In this document: piece after piece, positions 1-7,673 of the stretch | Position numbering within the stretch: the stretch's first letter is position 1 | How the letters are laid out: each line of letters opens with the position of its first letter | From: Hyphomicrobiales bacterium | Lineage (GTDB): Bacteria; Pseudomonadota; Alphaproteobacteria; Rhizobiales; Aestuariivirgaceae | Direction of reading: 5' to 3' | Assembly (NCBI GenBank): GCA_025362535.1 | Contig: JANYGE010000137.1 | Span: forward strand, 1 to 11,074 | DNA: 11,074 nt | Notes under the pieces: generated by a model | Databases searched by the model: none | Seen by the model: only the letters and a program-made list of their open reading frames with translations | Told to the model about the DNA's origin: nothing | Translations under genes and position numbers: made by a program

Positions 1-1298
1 CCCAAAGCCTTTCCGGCAATCACCATATGTGAGAGGCGCGGATGCAAGGGCAGCTTAGCCATAGCGCTGCCATGCTCAGTAATCCGGTTAGATGCGTCAA
101 TAGCACCAAGCTGGCGCAACAAATCTTGCGCTTGCGCAAAAGCAGCCGCAGGCGGTTGCTCTAACCATGGCAAACCATCAAGTAAAGTTACACCCCAATT
201 GGCGAGCTCTAAAACCAGCGAGGATAAATCTGCAATGCGAATTTCGGGTTCATCATGAAAGACCAAAGCGCGCGTCTCGCCTTCAGGCCAAAGCCGGTAA
301 CAGACACCAGGCCCCACGCGTCCTGCTCGGCCCTTGCGCTGTTCAGCAGAAGCTTGCGACACCCGCACAGTTTCAAGCGCTGTCATCCCAGATGCAGGGT
401 CAAAGCGTGGCGAGCGTTTAAACCCCGTATCAATCACCGCCTCCACCCCATCAATGGTGAGCGAAGTTTCGGCGATTGTCGTTGCCAACACAATTTTGCG
501 CCGCCCGTTTTGCGCTGGTTTAATGGCCGCATCCTGATCAGCCAAAGCCATTGCCCCATAAAGGGGGCGTACATCTGTATTGTCTGGAATGCCTTCAGCA
601 ACCAGCGCCTGCTCCACCCGCCGAATTTCACCTTCGCCAGGAAGAAACACCAGCAAACTGCCCTTCACTTCGCGCAAAGCTTTTGTGATGGCGCGAACAG
701 CATCGGCAACTATGGTCTGGCGTGATGCTTTTTCAAGATAGCGCGTTTTAACTGGAAACATGCGGCCTTTGGCGCTGATCAGAGGCGCATTGAGCAGATG
801 TGCTGAAAGCTTCTCTGTATCTAAAGTCGCCGACATCACCAAAATTTTCAAATCATCACGAAGCCCGCGCTGTACATCGAGCGAAAGCGCTAGTCCCAAA
901 TCTCCATCCAAACTGCGCTCATGAAATTCATCGAAAATAATCAGCCCGGTATCAGATAATTCTGGGTCCTGTTGTAAGCGCCGTGTGAGAATGCCTTCGG
1001 TTACAACTTCAATGCGCGTGAGTTTAGAAGTCTTGCGCTCAAGACGAACCGTATAGCCAATAGTCGCCCCCACATCTTCGCCAAGTGTTTGTGCCATGCG
1101 TGCAGCCGCTGCACGCGCCGCAAGTCTGCGCGGCTCCAACATCAAAATCTTTTTCCCCGAAAGCCATGCTTCACCCAGCAAGGCTAATGGCACGCGGGTG
1201 GTTTTGCCCGCCCCCGGTTCTGCCACAAGAATAACAGAAGGCCGCGCGTTCAGCGCGGCCTTAAGCTCGGGGATGATATCGTCTACTGGAAAATTCAT
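1..1298 (-). CDS. hrpB: ATP-dependent RNA helicase HrpB, N-terminal 432 residues (3' end outside window)
   Basis: This is a partial gene read on the minus strand from an ATG at 1298; it is still open at the left edge. The translation shows the ordered motifs of a DEAH/DExH superfamily 2 helicase: Walker A motif AEPGAGKTT at about residues 26-34, DEFHER at 123-128, SAT at 156-158, and motif VI QRKGRAGR at 320-327. DEFH in place of DEAH, together with the start MNFPVDDIIPELKAAL, points to the HrpB family, whose full length is usually a little over 800 residues, so about half is present. HrpB proteins are predicted cytoplasmic RNA helicases whose substrate is poorly known. The ATG overlaps the stop codon of frk by four bases (ATGA), so translation is probably coupled and the gene lies second in a frk-hrpB unit. 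No frameshift or missing motif is seen in the visible part. Confidence 0.93.
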   Translation of the reverse strand, partial: MNFPVDDIIPELKAALNARPSVILVAEPGAGKTTRVPLALLGEAWLSGKKILMLEPRRLAARAAAARMAQTLGEDVGATIGYTVRLERKTSKLTRIEVVTEGILTRRLQQDPELSDTGLIIFDEFHERSLDGDLGLALSLDVQRGLRDDLKILVMSATLDTEKLSAHLLNAPLISAKGRMFPVKTRYLEKASRQTIVADAVRAITKALREVKGSLLVFLPGEGEIRRVEQALVAEGIPDNTDVRPLYGAMALADQDAAIKPAQNGRRKIVLATTIAETSLTIDGVEAVIDTGFKRSPRFDPASGMTALETVRVSQASAEQRKGRAGRVGPGVCYRLWPEGETRALVFHDEPEIRIADLSSLVLELANWGVTLLDGLPWLEQPPAAAFAQAQDLLRQLGAIDASNRITEHGSAMAKLPLHPRLSHMVIAGKAL

Positions 1299-2218
1299 TC
1301 CATCTCGCGTGCCCAGGGCGGATTCGCGCCGGGCCTTGTGCAGGTGATGGCAGCAGCGCGGGCCGCAAAATCAGCAGCGTGGCGTAAATCTTCTTCGCTG
1401 ATGGCTGCAATATTTTTCTTGGTCAGGTTCCCATCTTTTAACAAAGTCGCAAGCAATCCCGCAGTGAACGTATCGCCAGCGCCCACCGTGTCTGCCACCT
1501 CCACCTTCGGTGCTGCCTGCTTAAAAGAATAGGTCTTGGTATAAATCTCAACACCTTCACCACCCTTGGTGACAGCCACAATCTTAGCACCCTTTTTGAG
1601 CCAGGCTTTCGCAGCCTTGGCCAGATCATGGTGCCCGGTCATCCAATGCACGTCTTCGTCAGAGATTTTCAAAATATCGCACAGGGCGATCAGCCGATTG
1701 AGCCGCGCCAAATGCTCACGCTTACTTTTGATCAAAGTTGGCCTGATATTAGGGTCGAGAGAGATCACGCGGGTTTTCGTTTCGCGTTTCATCAAGGCTT
1801 CAAAGGTGCCACCACAAGGCTCAGGAATTAAACTGATCGAACCAAAATGCAGAGCCGCGCAAGATTTGGAAAGCTTGGGTAAATCCTTCTTGGTCACCAT
1901 GCGCCCGGCCGAAGCTGCATCCACAAACACATAGCGGGCTTGGCCATCACTGAGTTTCACCAAAGCCAGTGTTGTGTCTAAAGCCTGAATTTTAGCCGGC
2001 CGAATATCCACATGGCTTTCTTTAAAACCCTCTATCAGGCTGTCGCCAAAGAAATCCGTTGAAAGTCCACCAAAATATGAAACCGGAGCCCCCAACCGCC
2101 CCAACGCAATCGCGGTATTATAAATCGAGCCACCGTTAAACGGCTGATACACATCAGCGCCATCTAAACCCTTACGTGGCAAAAAATCGATGAGTGCTTC
2201 CCCGCAACACAAAATCAT
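1295..2218 (-). CDS. frk: Fructokinase, PfkB/ribokinase family
   Basis: A 307-residue cytoplasmic sugar kinase, predicted to convert fructose and ATP to fructose-6-phosphate (EC 2.7.1.4). It opens with MILCCGEALIDFLP and carries the N-terminal PfkB glycine motif NGGSIYNTAIALGRLG at about 28-43. The C-terminal signature DTVGAGDTF lies at 243-251, with D249 as the expected catalytic base. LDPNIRP at 154-160 is also typical. The overall sequence, including the GANPPWA ending, resembles Rhizobium fructokinases as I remember them. An alternative is another PfkB sugar or 2-keto-3-deoxygluconate kinase, but the N-terminal motif favours fructokinase. The minus-strand start is preceded by AGGGA about seven bases upstream. 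It is divergent from zwf across 143 bases, which suggests co-regulation with the Entner-Doudoroff genes; its product enters that pathway after isomerisation to glucose-6-phosphate. It overlaps hrpB by four bases. Confidence 0.93.
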   Translation of the reverse strand: MILCCGEALIDFLPRKGLDGADVYQPFNGGSIYNTAIALGRLGAPVSYFGGLSTDFFGDSLIEGFKESHVDIRPAKIQALDTTLALVKLSDGQARYVFVDAASAGRMVTKKDLPKLSKSCAALHFGSISLIPEPCGGTFEALMKRETKTRVISLDPNIRPTLIKSKREHLARLNRLIALCDILKISDEDVHWMTGHHDLAKAAKAWLKKGAKIVAVTKGGEGVEIYTKTYSFKQAAPKVEVADTVGAGDTFTAGLLATLLKDGNLTKKNIAAISEEDLRHAADFAARAAAITCTRPGANPPWAREME

Positions 2219-2239
2219 GACGATATCCCTAATAAAAAT

Positions 2240-2254
2240 GCATAGCCTCTATGC
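2240..2254. repeat. Perfect 6-3-6 inverted repeat, candidate operator between frk and zwf
   Basis: GCATAG and CTATGC are perfect reverse complements separated by CCT. The element lies 22 bases upstream of the frk start codon and about 108 bases upstream of zwf. Its symmetry and position fit a regulator binding site over the frk promoter or leader. The cognate protein cannot be named from the sequence, and no regulator gene lies in the window. Confidence 0.45.
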
Positions 2255-2255
2255 T

Positions 2256-2278
2256 ATAAATCACGCCGATAGATTTAT
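2256..2278. repeat. Perfect 7-9-7 inverted repeat ATAAATC/GATTTAT, candidate operator
   Basis: Arms ATAAATC (2256-2262) and GATTTAT (2272-2278) are exact reverse complements with a nine-base spacer. The 16-base centre-to-centre spacing would put the arms about one and a half helical turns apart. The right arm runs into the candidate -35 element of zwf, so a bound protein could block or assist polymerase. The arms are AT-rich, so chance occurrence is possible. Confidence 0.4.
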
Positions 2279-2304
2279 TGCCAGAGACTTTTCGCTTGTA
2301 TACA
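2278..2304 (+). promoter_or_regulatory. Candidate promoter for zwf-pgl-edd-eda
   Basis: TTGCCA (2278-2283) and TATACA (2299-2304) resemble sigma-70 -35 and -10 elements, but the 15-base spacer is shorter than the usual 16-18. TTATTG at 2275-2280 would give 18 bases to the same -10. Transcription would start near 2311, leaving a leader of about 50 bases before zwf. This is a weak consensus call supported mainly by position. Confidence 0.3.
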
Positions 2305-2309
2305 CCCCG

Positions 2310-2328
2310 CCTCAGAAGATTTATGAGG
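2310..2328. repeat. 5-9-5 inverted repeat CCTCA/TGAGG near the predicted zwf transcript start
   Basis: CCTCA (2310-2314) and TGAGG (2324-2328) are reverse complements with a nine-base spacer, the same spacer length as the repeat at 2256-2278. It lies just downstream of the candidate -10, about 33 bases before the zwf start codon. It could be an operator or a small hairpin in the mRNA leader. Arms are short, so confidence is low. Confidence 0.3.
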
Positions 2329-2361
2329 GGCGCACCTCAAAACTGGAGTTAAGGACATAAC

Positions 2362-3840
2362 ATGACCACCCGCATCATTCCGGTTGACGTTTTTGATATT
2401 ATTGTATTTGGCGCAACTGGCGATTTGGCACAACGCAAATTAATTCCCGCATTGTTTCACCGCGATGAGCAGGGCCAGATTTCAGAAGGCACCCGCATCA
2501 TTGGCACCTCGCGCCGCGATATGAGTGATGATGAGTTTAAAGCCTTCGCCACAACAGCACTTGAATCTTTCGTTGATGTTAAACTCCGCACGCCAGAAAT
2601 GATGCAACGGTTCTTGTCACGCCTCAGTTACACTGCGGCAGAAGCCAGCAAAGAAGAGGGCTGGCCGAAACTTGATGCCAAGTTAAAAGATAGCCAGGAT
2701 CGCATCCGCATTTTTTATCTCGCCGTTGGTCCAGATCTCTTTGGTCCGATCTGTGAACGCTTAGGCAATCACAACTTGGTTACGCCGCTGACGCGCGTTG
2801 TGATTGAAAAGCCGGTGGGCAAAAACGGTGTGTCGGCGCGGGCTTTGAATGAAGCCATTGGCAAGGTGTTTAAGGAACCGGCGATTTACCGTATCGATCA
2901 TTATCTCGGCAAAGAAACCGTACAGAATTTAATGGCCTTGCGCTTTGCCAATGCCTTGTTTGAGCCAGTATGGAACTCCGCCCATATTGACCACGTGCAA
3001 ATCACAGTGGCCGAAACCTTGGGCGTGGAAGGCCGTGCTGGCTATTATGATACCGCAGGCGCATTGCGCGATATGGTCCAAAATCACATGCTCCAGCTTT
3101 TGTGTTTGGTCGCCATGGAACCTCCTACTTCGATGGAAGCCAATGCGGTGCGCGACGAGAAATTAAAAGTTCTCAAGTCACTGAAACCGATTACTTCTGC
3201 AAACATTGATCAGCAAGTGGTGCGTGGACAATATAAAGCGGGTGCGTCGAAAGAAGGTGCCGTGAATGGCTATCTTGAAGAACTCGGCACAGATTCCAAA
3301 ACCGAAACCTTTGTCGCGATCAAGGCTGAAATAGGCTCGTGGCGTTGGAATGGTGTTCCGTTCTACCTCCGCACCGGAAAACGCCTGCCAACACGTCTAT
3401 CTGAAATCATGGTGCAGTTTAAACCAGTGCCGCATTCGGTTTTTGATAAAACTGCCGGTCCCATGGAGCCCAATCGCTTGGTCATTCGCTTGCAGCCTGA
3501 TGAGGGCGTGAAATTGTTTTTGATGATCAAAGATCCAGGCCCCGGCGGCATGCGCTTGAAGCAAGTGCCTCTCGATATGACCTTTGCCGAATCCTTCAAT
3601 GCCCGCAATCCTGATGCTTATGAACGTTTGCTGATGGATGTGGTGCGTGGTAACCAAACGCTATTCATGCGCCGCGATGAAGTAACGGCGGCTTGGAAGT
3701 TCGTTGATCCAATTTTAGACCATTGGAAAGAGTCAGGTGAAGGGCCTAAACCTTATACATCAGGAACCTGGGGCCCAACCCAAGCCATCGCCATGATTGA
3801 ACGTGATGGCCGGACCTGGTATGAGGCACCGACCGTATGA
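2362..3840 (+). CDS. zwf: Glucose-6-phosphate 1-dehydrogenase
   Basis: A 492-residue cytoplasmic enzyme that oxidises glucose-6-phosphate to 6-phosphogluconolactone with NADP+ (or NAD+), the entry step of the Entner-Doudoroff and oxidative pentose phosphate routes. The Rossmann nucleotide-binding motif FGATGDLAQRK sits at residues 16-26. The substrate-binding signature RIDHYLGKE is at 177-185 with D179 and H180. RDMVQNHMLQ places the expected catalytic base at H242. IEKPVGK lies just before the active-site signature. Length matches the family (about 490). The ATG at 2362 is preceded by GGAGTTAAGGA, a clear ribosome binding site. It is the first gene of zwf-pgl-edd-eda, and its last four bases overlap the pgl start (ATGA). 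The inverted repeats upstream suggest transcriptional control of the whole unit. No anomaly is seen. Confidence 0.97.
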   Translation: MTTRIIPVDVFDIIVFGATGDLAQRKLIPALFHRDEQGQISEGTRIIGTSRRDMSDDEFKAFATTALESFVDVKLRTPEMMQRFLSRLSYTAAEASKEEGWPKLDAKLKDSQDRIRIFYLAVGPDLFGPICERLGNHNLVTPLTRVVIEKPVGKNGVSARALNEAIGKVFKEPAIYRIDHYLGKETVQNLMALRFANALFEPVWNSAHIDHVQITVAETLGVEGRAGYYDTAGALRDMVQNHMLQLLCLVAMEPPTSMEANAVRDEKLKVLKSLKPITSANIDQQVVRGQYKAGASKEGAVNGYLEELGTDSKTETFVAIKAEIGSWRWNGVPFYLRTGKRLPTRLSEIMVQFKPVPHSVFDKTAGPMEPNRLVIRLQPDEGVKLFLMIKDPGPGGMRLKQVPLDMTFAESFNARNPDAYERLLMDVVRGNQTLFMRRDEVTAAWKFVDPILDHWKESGEGPKPYTSGTWGPTQAIAMIERDGRTWYEAPTV

Positions 3841-4493
3841 TCATTGAAAAGCGAATTTTCAAAACTAGCACTGAGCTGGCCCACGGCCTTGCAATAGATG
3901 TGGCCACATGGCTGCGTGCGGCAATTGCTAAGAAAGATTTTGCAGTGCTCGCAGTCTCCGGCGGCTCCACGCCAATGCCATTCTTTGCTCAACTTTCTAA
4001 TATGCAGCTGGAGTGGTCTAAGGTGCAAATTACCTTGGTGGATGAACGCCAAGTACCTGAAGATAATCCCCGCTCCAACGCCAAATTGGTAAAAGAATCT
4101 TTGTTGCAAAATTTTGCGGCAGAAGCGCAGTTCATTCCTCTGTTTGAAAATCCAAATGCAAAGAACCTAAAGGCCTTTGATGTTGTCATTCTTGGTATGG
4201 GCAATGATGGCCACACGGCGTCATTCTTCCCCGGCGGTGATAATTTAGCGGCAGCCCTTGATTTGAATGTCGGACAAGATATTCTTGAAATGAATGCGCC
4301 AGGTGCTGGTGAAGCCCGTCTCACGTTCAGTCTCGCCCGCCTTCTCGCCGCCACCCATCTGTGCTTACATATTCAGGGTGCAGATAAAGATGACGTCTTA
4401 CAAAAAGCTCTTGCTGCCAATGATCAATGGGAAATGCCCGTGCGTGCTGTTTTAAACAGCGCTAAGCCACTCACACTCTATTGGTGTCCATAA
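3837..4493 (+). CDS. pgl: 6-phosphogluconolactonase (DevB/SOL type)
   Basis: A 218-residue cytoplasmic hydrolase converting 6-phosphogluconolactone to 6-phosphogluconate, the second step after Zwf. Family motifs are in order: SGGSTP at 41-46 (phosphate-binding loop of the glucosamine-6-phosphate isomerase fold), [15 protein letters not shown] at 68-82, and [16 protein letters not shown] at 118-133 containing the catalytic histidine region. The length is slightly short of the usual 230-250 residues but nothing essential appears lost. The start is chosen at the ATG that overlaps the zwf stop by four bases, which implies coupled translation. Its stop TAA shares one base with the preferred edd start (TAATG). 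Confidence 0.95.
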   Translation: MIIEKRIFKTSTELAHGLAIDVATWLRAAIAKKDFAVLAVSGGSTPMPFFAQLSNMQLEWSKVQITLVDERQVPEDNPRSNAKLVKESLLQNFAAEAQFIPLFENPNAKNLKAFDVVILGMGNDGHTASFFPGGDNLAAALDLNVGQDILEMNAPGAGEARLTFSLARLLAATHLCLHIQGADKDDVLQKALAANDQWEMPVRAVLNSAKPLTLYWCP

Positions 4494-6316
4494 TGTCCGT
4501 ACACAGAACAGTTTCAGCCGTCACCGAAAAAATTATTGCCCGCAGCAAAGATAGCCGTGCGCGTTATTTAAATAAAATTGAAGCTGCTCGCGACAATCAA
4601 CCCAAGCGCAAATCTTTAGGCTGTGCCAATATTGCCCATGGCTTTGCCGCCTGTGGGGTTCACGATAAAAATGCCCTGCGCAATGGGTCTGGACCAAATC
4701 TTGCGATCATCACATCTTACAATGATATGCTTTCGGCCCATCAACCCTTTGAGCATTATCCAAACTTGATCCGCGATGCAGCACGCGAAGCTGGCGGTAC
4801 GGCACAAGTGGCAGGTGGCGTTCCCGCCATGTGCGATGGTGTCACCCAAGGCGAAACTGGCATGGAGCTTTCGCTATTCTCGCGCGATGTAATTGCACTT
4901 TCCACCGCTGTGGGGCTCTCGCATCAAATGTTTGATGCCAGCGTCTATCTCGGTGTCTGTGATAAAATTGTTCCAGGCTTAATTATCGGAGCCCTTTCCT
5001 TTGGCCATCTCCCTGCCGTGTTTATTCCCGCCGGCCCGATGACATCTGGCTTGCCCAATGAAGAGAAGGGCAAGATCCGCATGCTTTATGCGCAAGGGAA
5101 GGTGGGCCGCGAAGCTTTGCTTGAAGCTGAATCCCAAGCCTATCATGGCCCCGGCACCTGCACATTTTATGGCACTGCCAATTCCAATCAAATGCTGATG
5201 GAAATTATGGGCCTGCATTTGCCGGGTTCGACATTCGTGAATCCGGGCACTCATCTGCGCGATGAAATCACCAAGGCCTCAGCCAAACAGGCGATGAGCA
5301 TTTCAACAATCGGAAATAACTATACGCCGATTGGAAAAATTTATGATGAGAAGGCTGTGGTCAACGGCGTTGTTGGGTTGCTCGCTACTGGTGGATCCAC
5401 CAATCACACCATGCATGTGGTGGCGATGGCAGCCGCTGCGGGCATTGCATTGACATGGGATGATTTAGCCGAACTTTCCAAAGTCATTCCGCTGCTCACC
5501 CGCATTTATCCCAATGGCAAAGCCGATGTGAACCATTTCAATGCGGCCGGCGGGATGGGCCTTCTCATCCGGGAGTTGCTCAGTGCTGGCTTGCTGCACG
5601 AAGATGTAACCACAATTATGGGCATCGGTCTCAAGGGCTATTTGCAAGAACCCGGCTTGAACCAAGACGGCACTTTAACATGGCGCGAATGCGCCAAAAC
5701 ATCTGGTGATGCAACTGTGCTGCGGGGTGTATCCGAACCCTTCCAAGCCACAGGCGGCCTTAATGTGCTTGAAGGTCCTCTGGGGCGTGCGGTCATTAAG
5801 TCATCAGCCATTCCGATAGATCGCCATGTAATCGAAGCACCGGCCCGTGTATTCCATTCTCAGGAAGAATTACATGAAGCTTTCAAAGCGGGTGAATTGA
5901 ACTGTGATTTCATCGCGGTCGTTCGGTTTCAAGGCCCCAAAGCCAATGGCATGCCGGAGCTTCACCGTATGACACCACCGCTCGCCGTACTGCAAGACAA
6001 GGGTTTCCGTGTTGCTCTCATCACCGATGGCCGCATGTCTGGCGCATCAGGCAAAGTGCCCGCCGCCATTCACGTGACCCCTGAAGCCGCTGACGGCGGT
6101 GCCATTGCCAAAATTAAAAATGGCGATGTGATCCGCATCGATGCCACCAAAGGCACGTTGGAAATTCTTGTTGATGAAACAGAATTTAACGCACGGCCTT
6201 TGGCTACCAAAGATATGCTAAGCAATGAACAAGGCACGGGCCGCGAACTTTTCGCCGCCTTCAGAAGCCTCGCAGGCCGCGCCGATCAAGGTGCCTCAAT
6301 TTTCGGGATGCTATAG
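4493..6316 (+). CDS. edd: 6-phosphogluconate dehydratase
   Basis: The enzyme dehydrates 6-phosphogluconate to 2-keto-3-deoxy-6-phosphogluconate, the first step unique to the Entner-Doudoroff pathway. With the ATG at 4493 it has 607 residues, close to E. coli Edd (603). It belongs to the IlvD/Edd family of [4Fe-4S] dehydratases. Candidate cluster ligands are C114 (in AMCDGVTQG), C156 (in CDKIVPG) and C223 (in [11 protein letters not shown]). The second family signature, [14 protein letters not shown], is around residues 510-523. An in-frame TTG at 4481 would add four residues, but the ATG gives a TAATG junction with pgl and is preferred. There is no clear Shine-Dalgarno sequence, so initiation probably depends on coupling to pgl. 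Its stop directly abuts the eda start. Confidence 0.97.
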   Translation: MSVHRTVSAVTEKIIARSKDSRARYLNKIEAARDNQPKRKSLGCANIAHGFAACGVHDKNALRNGSGPNLAIITSYNDMLSAHQPFEHYPNLIRDAAREAGGTAQVAGGVPAMCDGVTQGETGMELSLFSRDVIALSTAVGLSHQMFDASVYLGVCDKIVPGLIIGALSFGHLPAVFIPAGPMTSGLPNEEKGKIRMLYAQGKVGREALLEAESQAYHGPGTCTFYGTANSNQMLMEIMGLHLPGSTFVNPGTHLRDEITKASAKQAMSISTIGNNYTPIGKIYDEKAVVNGVVGLLATGGSTNHTMHVVAMAAAAGIALTWDDLAELSKVIPLLTRIYPNGKADVNHFNAAGGMGLLIRELLSAGLLHEDVTTIMGIGLKGYLQEPGLNQDGTLTWRECAKTSGDATVLRGVSEPFQATGGLNVLEGPLGRAVIKSSAIPIDRHVIEAPARVFHSQEELHEAFKAGELNCDFIAVVRFQGPKANGMPELHRMTPPLAVLQDKGFRVALITDGRMSGASGKVPAAIHVTPEAADGGAIAKIKNGDVIRIDATKGTLEILVDETEFNARPLATKDMLSNEQGTGRELFAAFRSLAGRADQGASIFGML

Positions 6317-6955
6317 ATGACAGAGACTCTCCAAAAAGGCCTCGAAGCCGCGCTGAAATTAGCCCCCGTGGTTCCAGTAATGGTGATTGAGAATGTGAAA
6401 GACGCTGTGCCCTTGGCCCGCGCTTTGGTGCAGGGTGGTCTTCCCGTTTTAGAAATTACTTTGCGTACAGAAACAGCTTTAGACTCAATTCGGGCCATTG
6501 TTGCGGAAGTTGAAGGGGCGATCATCGGTTCGGGCACCGTGCTCACGTCACAGCAATTGCGCGATAGCCGCAAAGCCGGGTGCACCTTCGCAGTGTCACC
6601 AGGTTCCACCGGAAAACTTTTAAGTGCTGCTGAGGATGAAGATATTGCTTTGTTGCCCGGTGGTGTCACCGCCAGCGAATGCATGGCCCTGTTGGAGTGG
6701 GGCTACATCATTCAAAAATTCTTCCCAGCAGAGCCAGCAGGGGGTGCGGCCTATCTTGCCAGCCTCGCCTCGCCACTGCCGCAAATAAAATTCTGCCCAA
6801 CAGGTGGGATCACACCAGCGCTCGCCCCCAGCTATTTGAAATTAAGCAATGTCATCACCGTAGGCGGTTCATGGATGATCCCCAAGGCGTTGATTGCAGC
6901 GGGTGATTGGGCCGGCATTGAAAAACTTGCCCGTGAAGCATCGGCCTTAAAATAA
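6317..6955 (+). CDS. eda: 2-dehydro-3-deoxy-phosphogluconate (KDPG) aldolase
   Basis: A 212-residue class I aldolase that cleaves 2-keto-3-deoxy-6-phosphogluconate into pyruvate and glyceraldehyde-3-phosphate, completing the pathway encoded upstream. The Schiff-base lysine is K134 in the motif QKFFPAEPAGG, matching K133 of the E. coli enzyme. The general acid/base glutamate is E46 in LEITLRT. GSGTVLT (71-77), SPGST (94-98) and CPTGGIT (160-166, phosphate binding) are also present. Length matches the family. The ATG follows the edd stop with no gap, and GGGA about nine bases upstream may serve as its ribosome binding site. Its stop lies one base from the stop of the convergent DUF599 gene, so no room exists for an ordinary intrinsic terminator between them. 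The last gene of the operon. Confidence 0.97.
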   Translation: MTETLQKGLEAALKLAPVVPVMVIENVKDAVPLARALVQGGLPVLEITLRTETALDSIRAIVAEVEGAIIGSGTVLTSQQLRDSRKAGCTFAVSPGSTGKLLSAAEDEDIALLPGGVTASECMALLEWGYIIQKFFPAEPAGGAAYLASLASPLPQIKFCPTGGITPALAPSYLKLSNVITVGGSWMIPKALIAAGDWAGIEKLAREASALK

Positions 6956-6956
6956 A

Positions 6957-7673
6957 TCAGTGATCGCCATCGTGCATCGCTTGCACATAGCGTTCAATCG
7001 CTAGGGCTTCGGTTGAAAGGCCTTGGCGATAAAACAACAAGAGGCTGATAAACAAAGTCATCGCAATCGAAACATTTGGCCCAATAAATAAAAATATTGC
7101 GGCCACTGCAAAATAAAATCCACGAATGCCATTGTTCAAACTCTTCATCGCTTCTGTCAGCACAGTAGCCGTCTGCTCGATCATAATCTTGGCTTGTGGT
7201 GTATCTGCGGGAGCTTCGTCCAAACCGCCAATCATCGCCAATGTATAGGCAAGTTTACGAATGGCGTAAGTAAACGAGAAAAAACAAATCGCCATAATCA
7301 AAGCAATCGAAGCAAAGTAAATCGTGAACATGCCAAGGCTGATCGGTGGAAAGAATGCCATTTCGGTGAGTGAAGCATGAACATGATTGATCGATGCCAA
7401 TGTTCCCACCAAGCCCGCCAAAACGATCAATGTCGCCGATCCGAAAAACGAAATTGATCCTGAAATATGACCAAGCAAAATGCCGTCAAACACACGGTTC
7501 TCGCGGCGGCTATGCAATAACATGCGCATCCATTTCAACCGCACGACATGCAGCTGCGCATTCAAAGTGCCATGGCCAAAAAACCTGAGAACTGGTGCGT
7601 AAAGACTCCACATAAAGAAAATCCACAGCACAGCAAACACATGCATAAAATCAAAATCGTAAGGAAGGCTCAT
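6957..7673 (-). CDS. DUF599 family membrane protein of unknown function
   Basis: A 238-residue predicted inner-membrane protein with four hydrophobic segments at roughly 8-30, 72-95, 108-137 and 183-215. Between the first two is a basic stretch (LKWMRMLLHSRRENRVFDG, about 46-64) followed by ILLGHISGSISFFGSATLIVLAG. NNGIRGFYFA (180-189) precedes the last segment. This pattern of R/N-rich loop, S-x-S-F-F-x-S-x-T helix and late RG-x-Y-F-A motif is what I recognise as DUF599, a family found in proteobacteria and plants with no established role. I cannot assign a substrate or activity. The start ATG overlaps the prfC stop by four bases (ATGA), so it should be co-transcribed and translationally coupled with release factor 3. 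An AAGGAAGGCT-like stretch on the plus strand near the start is not a ribosome binding site on this strand. Confidence 0.82.
   Translation of the reverse strand: MSLPYDFDFMHVFAVLWIFFMWSLYAPVLRFFGHGTLNAQLHVVRLKWMRMLLHSRRENRVFDGILLGHISGSISFFGSATLIVLAGLVGTLASINHVHASLTEMAFFPPISLGMFTIYFASIALIMAICFFSFTYAIRKLAYTLAMIGGLDEAPADTPQAKIMIEQTATVLTEAMKSLNNGIRGFYFAVAAIFLFIGPNVSIAMTLFISLLLFYRQGLSTEALAIERYVQAMHDGDH

Noticed and set aside
255..725. 156-codon open frame on the plus strand opposite hrpB
   Set aside because: The opposite strand carries unmistakable helicase motifs through this stretch, and the plus-strand translation shows no family features.
2296..2306. TTGTATACA before zwf as a HexR site
   Set aside because: TTGT is present but no ACAA occurs at the required 7-8 base spacing. 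The sequence fits a -10 element better.
4481..4492. TTG at 4481 as the edd start
   Set aside because: It would add only four residues, has no ribosome binding site, and lies deeper inside pgl. The ATG at 4493 gives a standard TAATG junction and a length close to E. coli Edd.
6940..6975. Bidirectional intrinsic terminator between eda and the DUF599 gene
   Set aside because: The junction bases are AT-rich, but I find no GC-rich stem followed by a T run on either strand.
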